DNA of 51,242 bases, from the NCBI GenBank assembly GCA_002067315.1, contig MVRA01000076.1, positions 1 through 51,242 of the forward strand, in the 5' to 3' direction. Of the stretch, positions 33,083 to 41,523 are shown piece by piece (positions within the stretch are counted from its first letter, which is position 1; the number at the start of each line of letters is the position of its first letter). Under the pieces are notes generated by a model. It made no database searches, was not told the DNA's origin, and saw nothing but the letters and a program-made list of their open reading frames with translations. The stretch comes from Methanocella sp. PtaU1.Bin125 (GTDB taxonomy: Archaea > Halobacteriota > Methanocellia > Methanocellales > Methanocellaceae). The position numbers and the translations under genes were made by a program.

Positions 33083-33925
33083 CTATTTCTTCCACCACAG
33101 TTTCGCGTATTTCGAAGCGCCCTTGAGAACCAGCTTTCCGTCCTCCGCCCGCAGGCGTCCCCGGAGAAACTCCCTCAAAGCAGTCTCCTGTCCAGCCGAC
33201 GAGACCGAGAAGCTTTTTTTCTGGTCCCGGACGGCGTCCTCCAGACTGTCGTACCTGTTGACATGTAGATCGGAGTAAATCTCGACGTTCGGGTATATGC
33301 CCATGCCGTACAGGACGTTAAATACGCAGTCGGCCTGCGGGCGTGCCGCGTACGGCTTCCCGTGGAGCGTCTCCCACAGTGCCGCGAGGTTTCTTTCCCA
33401 GAATGGAAGGCCGGCAAACCAGTATATGTACACGTAGCCCGAGGAGACGGCATCCATCTTCGCCAGCGCGGCGCGGAGGTCGTCCATCCCGAGCGAAAAG
33501 GAGGCGATGACGACATCGTATGGCGCTTCCAGGTCCCGCCCGACATCTACGTCTTCCCACAGCTTTTGCACGCACCGGATATTGCCTATGTTCCCGTCAC
33601 GGATGTGCTCCGCCAGGACGGCCATCATGCCCGGCGAGGGCTCCACGGCCGTGACGTGCGCGGCCAGGCCTGCCAGCGGCAGCGCGAGCGTGCCGGGGCC
33701 CGCCCCGATATCCAGTACCCGGGACTCCGGGCGGATGTCCATGCCCCGGATCATCTGCGAGGTCCGGGCCCTGCGCTCCTCCCGCGATCGCGCGTCGTAT
33801 TTCCTCGCCTCCTCGACGCTCACGTAGAACTGCGCGCAGCCAGTGACCCCGGCGGCCTCCCGGTTTCCGCGCATCGCGAGCTTCCAGGCCTCGTTCCAGT
33901 CGATATCGCTACAGAAGCCATGCAT
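33083..33925 (-). CDS. Class I SAM-dependent methyltransferase
   Basis: The 280-residue protein has motif I VLDIGAGPG (70-78), then HVTAVEPSPGMMAVL (the acidic end of strand 2 binding SAM ribose) and YDVVIASFSLGM. N-terminal residues DWNEAWKLAMRGNREAAG and the C-terminal half resemble methyltransferases often found beside iron/cobalamin-type ABC transporters and FmdE genes; that context is from memory. The substrate is unknown and could be a metal chelator. It converges on the ZnuABC-like operon. Confidence 0.87.
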   Translation of the reverse strand: MHGFCSDIDWNEAWKLAMRGNREAAGVTGCAQFYVSVEEARKYDARSREERRARTSQMIRGMDIRPESRVLDIGAGPGTLALPLAGLAAHVTAVEPSPGMMAVLAEHIRDGNIGNIRCVQKLWEDVDVGRDLEAPYDVVIASFSLGMDDLRAALAKMDAVSSGYVYIYWFAGLPFWERNLAALWETLHGKPYAARPQADCVFNVLYGMGIYPNVEIYSDLHVNRYDSLEDAVRDQKKSFSVSSAGQETALREFLRGRLRAEDGKLVLKGASKYAKLWWKK

Positions 33926-33967
33926 GTGTCGTCTTCCCTGTTATAGTGCCCGAACGCCGGGCCATTG

Positions 33968-34606
33968 TCACCAGCCGCGGGCATATTCGTCGAAGCACGG
34001 TATGCAGACGAACCGGCCGTCCCGGACCCGGGCGCGGGACTCGGCGACCATCTCGCCGCACTTCGAGCACTGCACCGACTGGAAAAGCCGGGCCTTCCCG
34101 GGTATCGCCGCCTCGACGCGCCGGATATCGAACATCGTCTCGACGGGCGCCTTCCTCATCGCCTCCGTCATGCTTTCCATGCGCCGCCGGAACGCTTCCG
34201 TCTCTTTTTTCGTGGCCTTCCCCGCCGCGACCCGGGGGCGAAGCCTGCCCAGCTCGGGGTCCAGGTCGTCAATGTTAAACGAAGGCTTTAATGCGATGCG
34301 GACGGCGTCGTTCGTGTTCCTGTTGATAAACGTGTAAGCCTGCTTTCCGTAGTCTTTAAAGATCAGGTTGCCCTTGCCAAGTGTGCAGCCCGTGACTACC
34401 TGTACAGCGTCGACGCCGCACGCGTCGTTCTCCACGATGGCGACGAGCTCCTCGTCCACGTCTCTCTCCGTGGCCAGCTCTCGAACGGCCGCCTCAGCCG
34501 CCCTGTAGCCGAGCATCAGGCCCGGGCAGGTATGGCCGTGGAACCTGACAGCATCGGCAAACGATGCGATCTTTTTCTTCCTGTGCATGCGCGGTTCATC
34601 GTGCAT
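33968..34606 (-). CDS. FmdE-family protein with C-terminal zinc ribbon
   Basis: The 212-residue full-length FmdE protein has FHGHTCPGLMLGYRAA (H23, H25, C27) and ENDACGVDAVQVVTGCTLGK, which together form the metal-binding core, plus NLIFKDYGKQAYTF. A C-terminal CSKCGEMV...CIPC zinc ribbon follows a charged linker. Though named after formylmethanofuran dehydrogenase subunit E, such proteins are not catalytic subunits. It is 42 bp upstream of the methyltransferase in the same direction and probably cotranscribed. Confidence 0.9.
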   Translation of the reverse strand: MHDEPRMHRKKKIASFADAVRFHGHTCPGLMLGYRAAEAAVRELATERDVDEELVAIVENDACGVDAVQVVTGCTLGKGNLIFKDYGKQAYTFINRNTNDAVRIALKPSFNIDDLDPELGRLRPRVAAGKATKKETEAFRRRMESMTEAMRKAPVETMFDIRRVEAAIPGKARLFQSVQCSKCGEMVAESRARVRDGRFVCIPCFDEYARGW

Positions 34607-34748
34607 CGGTATCCCACAGAAGAGGTATCCATGCTGTTAATTAATAGTTTCTAAAAAATCCTGGGCGGGCTATCGATCATTTCCGGAATCCTTTACAGGA
34701 CCGTTGAACTGTTCCGGATGTATGATATGACCCGCCATCATGCTTCGT

Positions 34749-35120
34749 TTAACGTATCCGGATCCTTTCCGTGTCCGTGTCGTCCCCGTATACTGTGCTG
34801 TGAGCCGTGGCCCTCAGGTAAGCGTCCCTGTCGAAGGCGCCGGAATACGACAGCGTCCATTCCTCTGCCTTCACGTAGTCATCTGGCCCATATCTCCATT
34901 CCTTCAGCAGAGTATCCCCGTCGTACAGCCTCACCGTGTCGACATATCTTCCCGGTGCTGTGTCCTCGTGCTCAATCTCGATCGTAACCGGCACGGTTTC
35001 GCCCGATCTTGCGTAATCCGGCGCATCCAGGTCTACCTCGATATCGTCAGCAGCTGCCGTGCCCGTCATTGCCAGCAGCGATAACGCCAGCAAAGGAAGC
35101 AGAATCAGTTTCCATCCCAT
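34749..35120 (-). CDS. Small secreted beta-rich protein
   Basis: 123 residues from ATG 35120 (MGWKLILLPLLALSLLAMTG, a clear signal peptide cut near AAA/D). The mature part looks like one Ig-like/CARDB-type beta sandwich: DIEVDLDAPDYARSGETVPV, TVRLYDGDTLLKEWRYGP and YLRATAHSTVYGDD. It is very acidic. It could be an extracellular accessory of the transport island. No family is named with certainty. Confidence 0.72.
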   Translation of the reverse strand: MGWKLILLPLLALSLLAMTGTAAADDIEVDLDAPDYARSGETVPVTIEIEHEDTAPGRYVDTVRLYDGDTLLKEWRYGPDDYVKAEEWTLSYSGAFDRDAYLRATAHSTVYGDDTDTERIRIR

Positions 35121-35208
35121 GTTTACATCACCCGAATGCTCCATTCGTAGCCCGGTAAAATAGGCTTGCGATGCTTTCGGGCGCGTGCATCAGGGCGAGC
35201 GCCAGCAA

Positions 35209-35424
35209 TTACCGGCGGGCTTCTGCCCCGGCAGCGGCGACATTCGATTTCGGCCAGACGGAGATTATTTTGTCCACGGCCACGTGCGTGAGGACGTTTG
35301 GCCCGGACTCGAGCGTGAGCGCGCCGTCGGCGCAGCCGACGACCTTGCCGTTGAACCTGTCCTGCCCACCGCAGTAAACGTCCACGTCCTGGCAGAGAAG
35401 GTGTCCGGTGATGAAATTCTCCAT
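35209..35424 (-). CDS. MM0924-like small protein
   Basis: 71 residues from ATG 35424 (MENFITGHLLCQDVDVYCGG). The pattern DVDVYCGGQDRFNGKVVGCA, then LTHVAVDKIISVWP, matches a small methanogen family I recall as MM0924-like. It has a probable Sm/SH3-like beta barrel with two conserved Cys. Biochemical function is unknown. It lies among metal-transport genes. Confidence 0.75.
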   Translation of the reverse strand: MENFITGHLLCQDVDVYCGGQDRFNGKVVGCADGALTLESGPNVLTHVAVDKIISVWPKSNVAAAGAEARR

Positions 35425-35535
35425 GCGAGGCTCTCGGAAAAAAAGCACATAAAGCTTATACCGGGTATCTGCGGGTTTTTACCGGGAGCCGCGGGTAATT
35501 CTGATGAATATGATCACTCACGGCAAGCCTGTGCG

Positions 35536-36330
35536 TTAGCAGGCGTACATACGCTTGACTATCTCCATGACGCCGGTGCCCTTTTCCGTGATCCTGTACT
35601 GGCCCGTGTCCCCGTCCTTCTGCACCAGGCCGGCGTCGGTCAGCTTGTTTAAATGATATAACAGGTGACCGCCGGTATAGCCGGTGATCTCCCCCAGGTC
35701 CTTGTACGACCGGTCGCCGGACGTGAGGCTCTTCAGCATCGCGAACCGGGCCTTGTGGGACAGCGGCTCGACGATCTCGGACACGGCCAGGTCGTCGGGC
35801 AACTGGCTGAAGAAGAGGCCGGGCCGCGCCTGCGCGAGGCTTTGCCGGTACCTGACGAACTTCTGGCCCATGGCCAGAAGCCGGTCGCGCTCGCCATCGT
35901 AGACCATCATACAGGTCTCACACTTGGTGCCGATGTCGTTGGCCCGCTCCCGGGCGTCGCGGTCCAGGATGCCCTGGACGGCCTTCGGGACGTCCTCCGG
36001 CCGGGCGCATTCGATCTCGTCGAGCCCGGCCCGCAGGTGCTTTTCCATGAGGTGCTCGATGCACTCGTCCTTCTCGGCGCCGGGCGGACAGTTGTTCATC
36101 CGCTGCTGCATCGTGGCTCGCGCCTGGGCCAGGGCGCTGTCGTAGGCGATCTGACAGTACTGCCGGGACGTGGTCTCCTGCACCTCGCTGATCCGGTCCT
36201 CGATCATGAGCGCCTGGAACTCCTTGAGCTCGTCGATCATCGACCGCAGCTCCTGCCTGATCTCCGACCGGAGCTCTTTCATATCCTTCTCGATGCCGGT
36301 GATGCGCTCCTCGATACGGTCCTTCCTCAT
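35536..36330 (-). CDS. Winged-helix regulator with coiled coil and Cys-rich sensor region
   Basis: 264 residues from ATG 36330 (a TTG precedes it). N-terminal residues 1-50 are a coiled coil (EERITGIEKDMKELRSEIRQ). A middle domain carries Cys residues in NNCPPGAEKDEC, IECARP and KCETCMM, suitable for metal or redox sensing. The C-terminal ArsR-like wHTH (SHKARFAMLKSLTSGDRSYK, then YTGGHLLYHLNKL) would bind DNA. A palindrome and TATA boxes lie in the divergent promoter at 36340-36430. It may control the surrounding transport genes. Confidence 0.83.
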   Translation of the reverse strand: MRKDRIEERITGIEKDMKELRSEIRQELRSMIDELKEFQALMIEDRISEVQETTSRQYCQIAYDSALAQARATMQQRMNNCPPGAEKDECIEHLMEKHLRAGLDEIECARPEDVPKAVQGILDRDARERANDIGTKCETCMMVYDGERDRLLAMGQKFVRYRQSLAQARPGLFFSQLPDDLAVSEIVEPLSHKARFAMLKSLTSGDRSYKDLGEITGYTGGHLLYHLNKLTDAGLVQKDGDTGQYRITEKGTGVMEIVKRMYAC

Positions 36331-36384
36331 CAATCACTGGTCTGCCGCGGTAGTATATAATTTTTACCTCAGCGAGCGGCGAAA

Positions 36385-36430
36385 GTAATATTATTACCCT
36401 CACAGGTAACCGGACGGTATAAAAAAATTA
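36385..36430. promoter_or_regulatory. Divergent promoter with palindromes
   Basis: GTAATA-T-TATTAC (36385-36397) is a 13-bp palindrome. GGTAA near 36405 and TTACC near 36428 form a second inverted pair bracketing the TATA-like GGTATAAAAAA. The arrangement suits repression by the adjacent wHTH regulator on both its own and the rightward promoter. Confidence 0.45.
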
Positions 36431-36469
36431 CCTATAGCTCCAATATCTTCTCCCTCCTTTCAATGATCG

Positions 36470-36688
36470 ATGAACATCGAGATAAGCTACATACACCTGA
36501 TAAGAAACGTGCTGCGCTTCCGGCACCACGGCGGCAAAGCCCCTGCCATACTACACGCGTTCCTCCAGAGGTTCTCGACTACCCCTGAACGGTACATGAG
36601 ACAAGATGCGCAGTACGCAAATGTTAGCCGGGAACAATACCACGCAGCCGCCATGGCACAATTGCAGTCGTACCGGTTCAACCGCTAA
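36470..36688 (+). CDS. Possible small basic protein, 72 aa
   Basis: The ATG at 36470 lies about 50 bp after a TATA-like GGTATAAAAAA, well placed for a transcript. The product is basic, with RFRHHGGKAPAILHAFLQRF and YANVSREQYHAAAMAQLQSY. No family is recognised, and a 64-codon frame is open on the opposite strand, so it may not be real. Confidence 0.35.
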   Translation: MNIEISYIHLIRNVLRFRHHGGKAPAILHAFLQRFSTTPERYMRQDAQYANVSREQYHAAAMAQLQSYRFNR

Positions 36689-36811
36689 ATGTAGCAGGGG
36701 GCATACGGGCGCCTCCGGTCGCCGGATGCGATGGCCTCGACAAAAATGAATAGAAAATTCCCGGTCTGCCGGAATGTGGAAGGTTTGAAGGACGAGCAAC
36801 AGGGATGCTGC

Positions 36812-36862
36812 TTACGCTTTTGGCCTCTTCTTCGGGTTGTGCTTCGCGCAGGTGTCACACAT
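36812..36862 (-). CDS. 16-residue Cys peptide MCDTCAKHNPKKRPKA
   Basis: On the minus strand a GGAGGTAA Shine-Dalgarno lies about five bases before ATG 36862, and AAATATTTAAAC at about 36900 serves as TATA box. The frame encodes MCDTCAKHNPKKRPKA and stops at TAA. C-x2-C-x2-H plus a basic tail could bind a metal ion or nucleic acid. It lies between the regulator and the second methyltransferase. The unusually strong translation signals are the main evidence. Confidence 0.45.
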   Translation of the reverse strand: MCDTCAKHNPKKRPKA

Positions 36863-37138
36863 CGAAGTTACCTCCGCAGATCGTTTTTGCAAACGCTTGT
36901 TTAAATATTTTCAGTTATGAATAATATTGATCATCGTAACACGACGAACAATGGTTTATTGATAAACACACACATGATCAGTCCCCGGAAAAGGTAAGCG
37001 ATAGTGTGCCTGCTGGTGCTCCTGCGGCAGTACAGTGCGGGAGATGTTTATGCCCGTGCCGTCGTCTTCACAGAATTACCCGGCTCGTGGATCTGCATCT
37101 CGATCCGGCAGTTGGCCCTGGCGGCCTTCAGATTGCCG

Positions 37139-38275
37139 TCAGCCGTCTGCGCTGCGCCATGGTTCCCCTCTGTCCAGAGTTTCCTCACAGACCTTTTTTG
37201 CTATGATCAATCTCATCGGCACGTCCACGAACGGGGACAGGTCGATGACCTTCTCGCCGCACAGGCCCGCCGCTGCAAATTGTTCGAAAAGCTCCTGGTT
37301 GGTCACGTGGAAATGGCCGTGCCCTGTGATGTGCTCCTCCAGGTCGAACATCAGCGTCAGGGGCGGCCCTTTCCTGTCGTCGTCGAGCGTGAAGGTCGAC
37401 TTGACGAACAGCCCGCCCTCGTTCAGGCATCCGGCCACCTTCTCGTAGAACGCCTTCGCACCGGGACGGCTGCCGCCGAACGAGCAGATGTCCAGGGCCA
37501 CGTCGTAGCCGGCGCCCAGGCTGTCGGCATTATAGTCCCCGGTGATTGTCCTTACCCGGTCCTGCAGCCCGTACTCGTCGATGTACCTGCTGGCGACGTC
37601 CGTCACCCCCGGCCGGTCGAAAACGTCCACTTCCAGTGATAGGTTCTCCTGGGCGAAGCCGATGCCGAAGAGCCCGTGGCCTCCGCCCAGGTCGATCATC
37701 CGGCGGGCGCTCCTGAACTCCGGCAGCATCGAAACGATCTTCAGCGTTGCCTGCAGTCGCCCGAGCACGGCGTTCCTCGCCATATGTTCCACAGCGCCGG
37801 GGCCCGGCCCAGAATCATATCCAGGGGCGTTCATACCCGGTGACGGCCCGTTTTTCAGTATCTCGCCCAGGTTCATCCAGTAATGGCGCCGGTCCAGCGA
37901 ATATCGGAGGTAGCTGGCATAGTAAGGCTCTCCCTCTACGAGGAACGGCACGTACTCGTCTCTGACAGCGTACCTGTTCCCGTTCTTCTCGAGCAGGCCG
38001 AGCCCCGCCAGCAGGTCGAGCAGCCTGGCGGTCATGTCCGGGATCGTCCCGACTTCCGCGGCCAGCTCTGCCGCCGATTTTTCCGTCCGCAAGCTGTCGA
38101 AGACCCCAAGCTCCAGCGCCGTGTAGAACGCCTGCCCCGTTTCGAAACCATTCGCCACTGCCCTGAGGTTTTTCACCATGTCCTTGAGAGGAGCTTCTGT
38201 CAGGGACAGCCTAGCCTTCCCCGTACCGCTCAATGCACTGCCTGCGGGCGCTTCGTTTTCACGCGACTGGTACAA
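37139..38275 (-). CDS. O-methyltransferase-type SAM-dependent methyltransferase
   Basis: The 378-residue form starts at TTG 38275, overlapping the ABC ATPase gene by 17 bp; ATG 38179 (residue 33) is an alternative close to the first conserved helix. An N-terminal dimerisation winged helix (FYTALELGVFDSLRTEKSAA ... RLLDLLAGLGLLEKNGNRY) precedes motif I MIDLGGGHG (193-201), as in hydroxyindole/plant-type O-methyltransferases. Fifth gene-family member of the metal island; last gene of the btuFCD-like operon. The substrate could be the transported chelate. Confidence 0.85.
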   Translation of the reverse strand: MYQSRENEAPAGSALSGTGKARLSLTEAPLKDMVKNLRAVANGFETGQAFYTALELGVFDSLRTEKSAAELAAEVGTIPDMTARLLDLLAGLGLLEKNGNRYAVRDEYVPFLVEGEPYYASYLRYSLDRRHYWMNLGEILKNGPSPGMNAPGYDSGPGPGAVEHMARNAVLGRLQATLKIVSMLPEFRSARRMIDLGGGHGLFGIGFAQENLSLEVDVFDRPGVTDVASRYIDEYGLQDRVRTITGDYNADSLGAGYDVALDICSFGGSRPGAKAFYEKVAGCLNEGGLFVKSTFTLDDDRKGPPLTLMFDLEEHITGHGHFHVTNQELFEQFAAAGLCGEKVIDLSPFVDVPMRLIIAKKVCEETLDRGEPWRSADG

Positions 38276-39116
38276 TGATCTTCCGACCCCCGTGATCGAT
38301 GATCTCTACGTCGATACCGTAGGCTTTTTTCACGTTCTCCGGCGTGAGCACCGTCGCCGGGCTGCCTGCCGCTATCACGCTTTCACTGCACAGGTCTCCG
38401 CCGTCGGCATCGAAAGTACCGGAAGAAGCAGGCTCTACTTTTTTCATCAGGATGACCTCGTCCGAGTAAATGAACGCCTGGTTGGGATCGTGGAGCGTCA
38501 TGAGCACCGTGATGCCATTCTCCTGCGACAGGCGGGCTATGATGCCCAGGACCCCCACCTGGTTCTTCAGATCGAGGTACGTCGTCGGCTCGTCGAGCAG
38601 CAGCACCGCCGGCTCCTGGGCGAGAGCCCTCGCGATCATGACAAGCTGTTTCTCCCCGCCGCTGGTCTTCGTGTATGGCTTGTCCGCAAGGTGGGCGATC
38701 CCGAGCGATGCCAGCGTTTCATTCGCCTTTTCCACGTCGGCCCGGCCCGGGACCGCCAGAGCCGACACGTAGGGCATCCGGCCGGTCAGGACGACATCCC
38801 GCACCGTAAACGGGAACGACGGCCGGTGGGACTGCGCTACGCTCCCTATCGTCCGGGACAGCTCTGCGAGCCCCGTCCTCTCGAGGTTCTTCCCGTTGAT
38901 GAACACCGCCCCTCCGTCAGGCTTCAGGAGCTTCCCCAGGATCTTCAGCAGTGTGGTCTTGCCGCACCCGTTGGGGCCGAGCAGGGACACGATGGAACCC
39001 CGCCGGACACAGAGGCCGACTTCCTCAAGGACCCGGGACCCGTCGAAGGAAATCGCCAGGCCGCTCGCCGAGATACTGCAGGGCCTGTCATCGCAGCTTC
39101 GCGCCGTTACTCCCAT
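38259..39116 (-). CDS. ABC transporter ATP-binding protein (BtuD/FepC type)
   Basis: 285 residues from ATG 39116. Walker A is GPNGCGKTT (47-55), the signature is TSGGEKQ, Walker B is VLLLDEPT, and the switch His is in LMTLHDPNQAF. LTGRMPYVSALAVPG is typical of iron-siderophore/cobalamin ATPases. A C-terminal extension with SESVIAAGSPATVLTPENVK, AYGIDVEIIDH is normal for the family. The start overlaps the permease end by 10 bp, so translation is coupled. Confidence 0.92.
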   Translation of the reverse strand: MGVTARSCDDRPCSISASGLAISFDGSRVLEEVGLCVRRGSIVSLLGPNGCGKTTLLKILGKLLKPDGGAVFINGKNLERTGLAELSRTIGSVAQSHRPSFPFTVRDVVLTGRMPYVSALAVPGRADVEKANETLASLGIAHLADKPYTKTSGGEKQLVMIARALAQEPAVLLLDEPTTYLDLKNQVGVLGIIARLSQENGITVLMTLHDPNQAFIYSDEVILMKKVEPASSGTFDADGGDLCSESVIAAGSPATVLTPENVKKAYGIDVEIIDHGGRKIIVPVA

Positions 39117-40156
39117 CCGCTCACCTTCGTTTTCCGCAGCAGGTACAGGAAGAACGGCGCACCGACCAGGGTGGTGATGATGCTCGCGGGTATCTCGAAG
39201 CCGAAGGCAGCCCGGGCCACGTCGTCGACCAGCAGCAGGTAGGTCGCCCCGAAGGCGGCCGACAGCGGGATCAGCAGCCGGTGGTCCGGCCCGAAGATCA
39301 TCCGTAGCATGTGCGGGACGATGAGGCCGACCAGCGCGATGATTCCGGCAATCGAGACAGCGACTGCCGCCACGAGCGAGGCGCAGACGATGAAGATTCC
39401 CTTGTAGAGCTCGACGTTCATGCCCACGGCCCGCGCCTCCTCGTCGCCCATGGCCAGCACGTTCAGCCTCCAGCGCAGCAGGATCATGACCGCGCAGCCC
39501 CCGGCGATCAGGTACCACGAGTCGTACACGTACGACCACGCCGTAGCATTGAAGCTGCCCATGATCCAGAGGACGATGCTCTGCAGCGATTTCTCGTGGG
39601 CCATCATCTGGACGATGGAGAGGAGCGCCGTGAAGATCGAGGAGGTGATCACCCCGGACAGCACCAGCGATACCACCGGCGTCTGCCCGCCGGTGCGGGC
39701 CATCAGGTAGGCGAAGCCGATCGCCAGCAGGCTGAACGCGAATGCGGCGACCTGGATCGACAGCCACGGCAGGACCGCGATGGACAGCGCCGCGCCAAAG
39801 GCGGCCCCCGAGGACAGCCCGAGAATGTACGGGTCCACCAGCGGGTTCCGGAAAATGCCCTGGAACGCGGCTCCCGATACCGACAGGGAGGCGCCCACCA
39901 TCATCGCGCACAGGACCCGCGGCAGCCGGATGTCGAAAATGACGGAATAATAGATGTCCGGGTATCCGCCCGTCCCCATGAGCTTCGAGGTTATGACACC
40001 GATGGTGTCGGCAAATGAGAGGTGAAAATTCCCGAGCATCATGGAGAGGACGAATACCGGGACAGGGGATAATAAAAAAATAAGGATGGCGACGGTCCGC
40101 CAGCCTGCCGCCGGTCGGTAAGCTTTCCGCAGGCCGGCGGCCAGGTTTTTGACCAT
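39107..40156 (-). CDS. ABC transporter permease (BtuC/FecCD type)
   Basis: The 349-residue protein has about ten transmembrane helices. FecCD landmarks include RLPRVLCAMMVGASLSVSGA, FQGIFRNPLVDPYILGLSSG, WIMGSFNATAW and AGIIALVGLIVPHMLRMIFG. ATG at 40156 gives the expected cytoplasmic N-terminus. It lies 12 bp after the binding-protein gene. The family imports ferric siderophores, haem, cobalamin and similar chelates. Confidence 0.93.
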   Translation of the reverse strand: MVKNLAAGLRKAYRPAAGWRTVAILIFLLSPVPVFVLSMMLGNFHLSFADTIGVITSKLMGTGGYPDIYYSVIFDIRLPRVLCAMMVGASLSVSGAAFQGIFRNPLVDPYILGLSSGAAFGAALSIAVLPWLSIQVAAFAFSLLAIGFAYLMARTGGQTPVVSLVLSGVITSSIFTALLSIVQMMAHEKSLQSIVLWIMGSFNATAWSYVYDSWYLIAGGCAVMILLRWRLNVLAMGDEEARAVGMNVELYKGIFIVCASLVAAVAVSIAGIIALVGLIVPHMLRMIFGPDHRLLIPLSAAFGATYLLLVDDVARAAFGFEIPASIITTLVGAPFFLYLLRKTKVSGWE

Positions 40157-40167
40157 CGCACGCTCAC

Positions 40168-41265
40168 CTAGGCTTTCGCGAAGCCGGGGTAGTGCACCCC
40201 GTACATCTCGACGAAGTAGGCGTCGTACTCCTTGTTCAGGTCCCAGCTCTTGAAGGTCTCCGGGTTGATGTCCTTGGCGACCTTCATCATCGCGACCGGC
40301 AGCCGGGCCGTCATGAAGTCGTACATGAACGGGTCGTCGAGCTCGTAGACCCGGCCGTTCTTGACGGCGTTGAGGTTCCTCCACGCCTGGAAGTCCGCGC
40401 CGGTCATGACGTCCTGCGGGCTCAGCTTGTCGTTGTACCACATGTAGATGACGTCCGGGTTCAGCGCAGCGATCGCTTCCATGGTCAGCACAGGGTGCTC
40501 ATCGTACTTGGTATTGTTGTCCCACTTCGAGAGCACGTTGACGCCGCCTGCCGCGTTGATCAGGTCGTTGGCGGTGCTGTTCAGCCCGGCCGTGCCGTAG
40601 ATGTCGCCCCACATCCAGTAGACTGTCGGCTTCTGACCCTCGGGGATCGTCTTCGAGACGTCCGTGATCTTCTTGATCTCGGCGTTCATCTGGTCGTTGG
40701 CCTGCCGGCCCCGCGCGTCGTTGCCGATGATCTTCGCGAAGTCGGTCTGAAGCTTGTCCAGGTCGCTGAAGCTGTCCAGGAACACGCCGTACACCGGCAC
40801 CTTCAGCGTCTCTTCGATGGCCTTCGTGTCCTTGTCGTCCCAGTCGGCTGACCAGAGCACCACGAGCTGCGGGTTCGTCTTCGCCAGCGACTCGAGGTCT
40901 ACGGCGCCGTCCTTCGAGGCCACGCGCAGCTTCGAGTCGTAACCGGGGTCGACGGCCCGGAAGAACGCCTCTTTGTACTGCGGCATCCAGATGTCGCCGA
41001 TGCCGACGATGGCGTCCTTGCCGCCGACCGCGTACATGGTGTTCATGGCGTTCTCGACCAGGAACACTACACGGGTGGTCGGGTAGGGGACGGTGATCTC
41101 CTTGCCCCGGTAGTCGGTGATCGTCACGGTCTTCTGGGCCCCGGGCGTGGCCGACGGGGCCGGCGTCGGGGACGCGGCCGGCGTCGGGCTGGTACAGCCC
41201 GAGATCGATACGGCAATTAACAGTAATATTACAGCAATTGCTAAAATATTTCTTATATTCCTCAT
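40168..41265 (-). CDS. Chelate-binding lipoprotein of the BtuF/FepB type
   Basis: 365 residues from ATG 41265, preceded by GGGAGG three bases upstream; ATG 41278-41280 is also in frame. The signal peptide ends in the lipobox SISGC. A Thr/Pro/Ala linker leads to the periplasmic-binding fold with TITDYRGKEITVPYPTTRVV and LAKTNPQLVVLWSADWDDKD, then MEAIAALNPDVIYMWYND. The ligand is probably a metal chelate such as cobamide, haem or siderophore. First gene of the operon with permease, ATPase and methyltransferase. Confidence 0.92.
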   Translation of the reverse strand: MRNIRNILAIAVILLLIAVSISGCTSPTPAASPTPAPSATPGAQKTVTITDYRGKEITVPYPTTRVVFLVENAMNTMYAVGGKDAIVGIGDIWMPQYKEAFFRAVDPGYDSKLRVASKDGAVDLESLAKTNPQLVVLWSADWDDKDTKAIEETLKVPVYGVFLDSFSDLDKLQTDFAKIIGNDARGRQANDQMNAEIKKITDVSKTIPEGQKPTVYWMWGDIYGTAGLNSTANDLINAAGGVNVLSKWDNNTKYDEHPVLTMEAIAALNPDVIYMWYNDKLSPQDVMTGADFQAWRNLNAVKNGRVYELDDPFMYDFMTARLPVAMMKVAKDINPETFKSWDLNKEYDAYFVEMYGVHYPGFAKA

Positions 41266-41388
41266 AATCCTCCCGCTCATTTAATTATTTAGTAATACTC
41301 TTTTAAAAATATGTAACACTTATTATCGTATTTATACCTATTGTAATTGCAAACCAAGCATAATAAAATTTAATTTATACAAATAAAA

Positions 41389-41413
41389 TCACACAATATT
41401 TTCAATCGTGTGA
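41389..41413. promoter_or_regulatory. 25-bp palindromic operator candidate TCACAC-N13-GTGTGA
   Basis: Perfect 6-bp arms at 41389-41394 and 41408-41413 lie in the AT-rich region (41281-41523) upstream of the btuF-like gene. Geometry is the same as the 29871-29895 site (6-13-6). No gene is seen in the rest of this gap. Confidence 0.5.
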
Positions 41414-41523
41414 ACAGGCCGCATCCGGTTCCGGGCAGTTTTCTGCGGTACGGCATGGCTGCATCGACGATGGCTGCGGCCATTACCCGCGTAAAATAAG
41501 CTTGGGTGTAGGCCCCGACGGAG

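Noticed and set aside
39117-39911. N-terminal extension of the btuD-like frame
   Set aside because: It reads through the permease gene in another frame and has no ATPase similarity before ATG 39116.
41281-41523. Cobalamin riboswitch upstream of the btuF-like gene
   Set aside because: The region is AT-rich and shows no B12-box-like conserved sequence; a protein-bound palindrome fits better.
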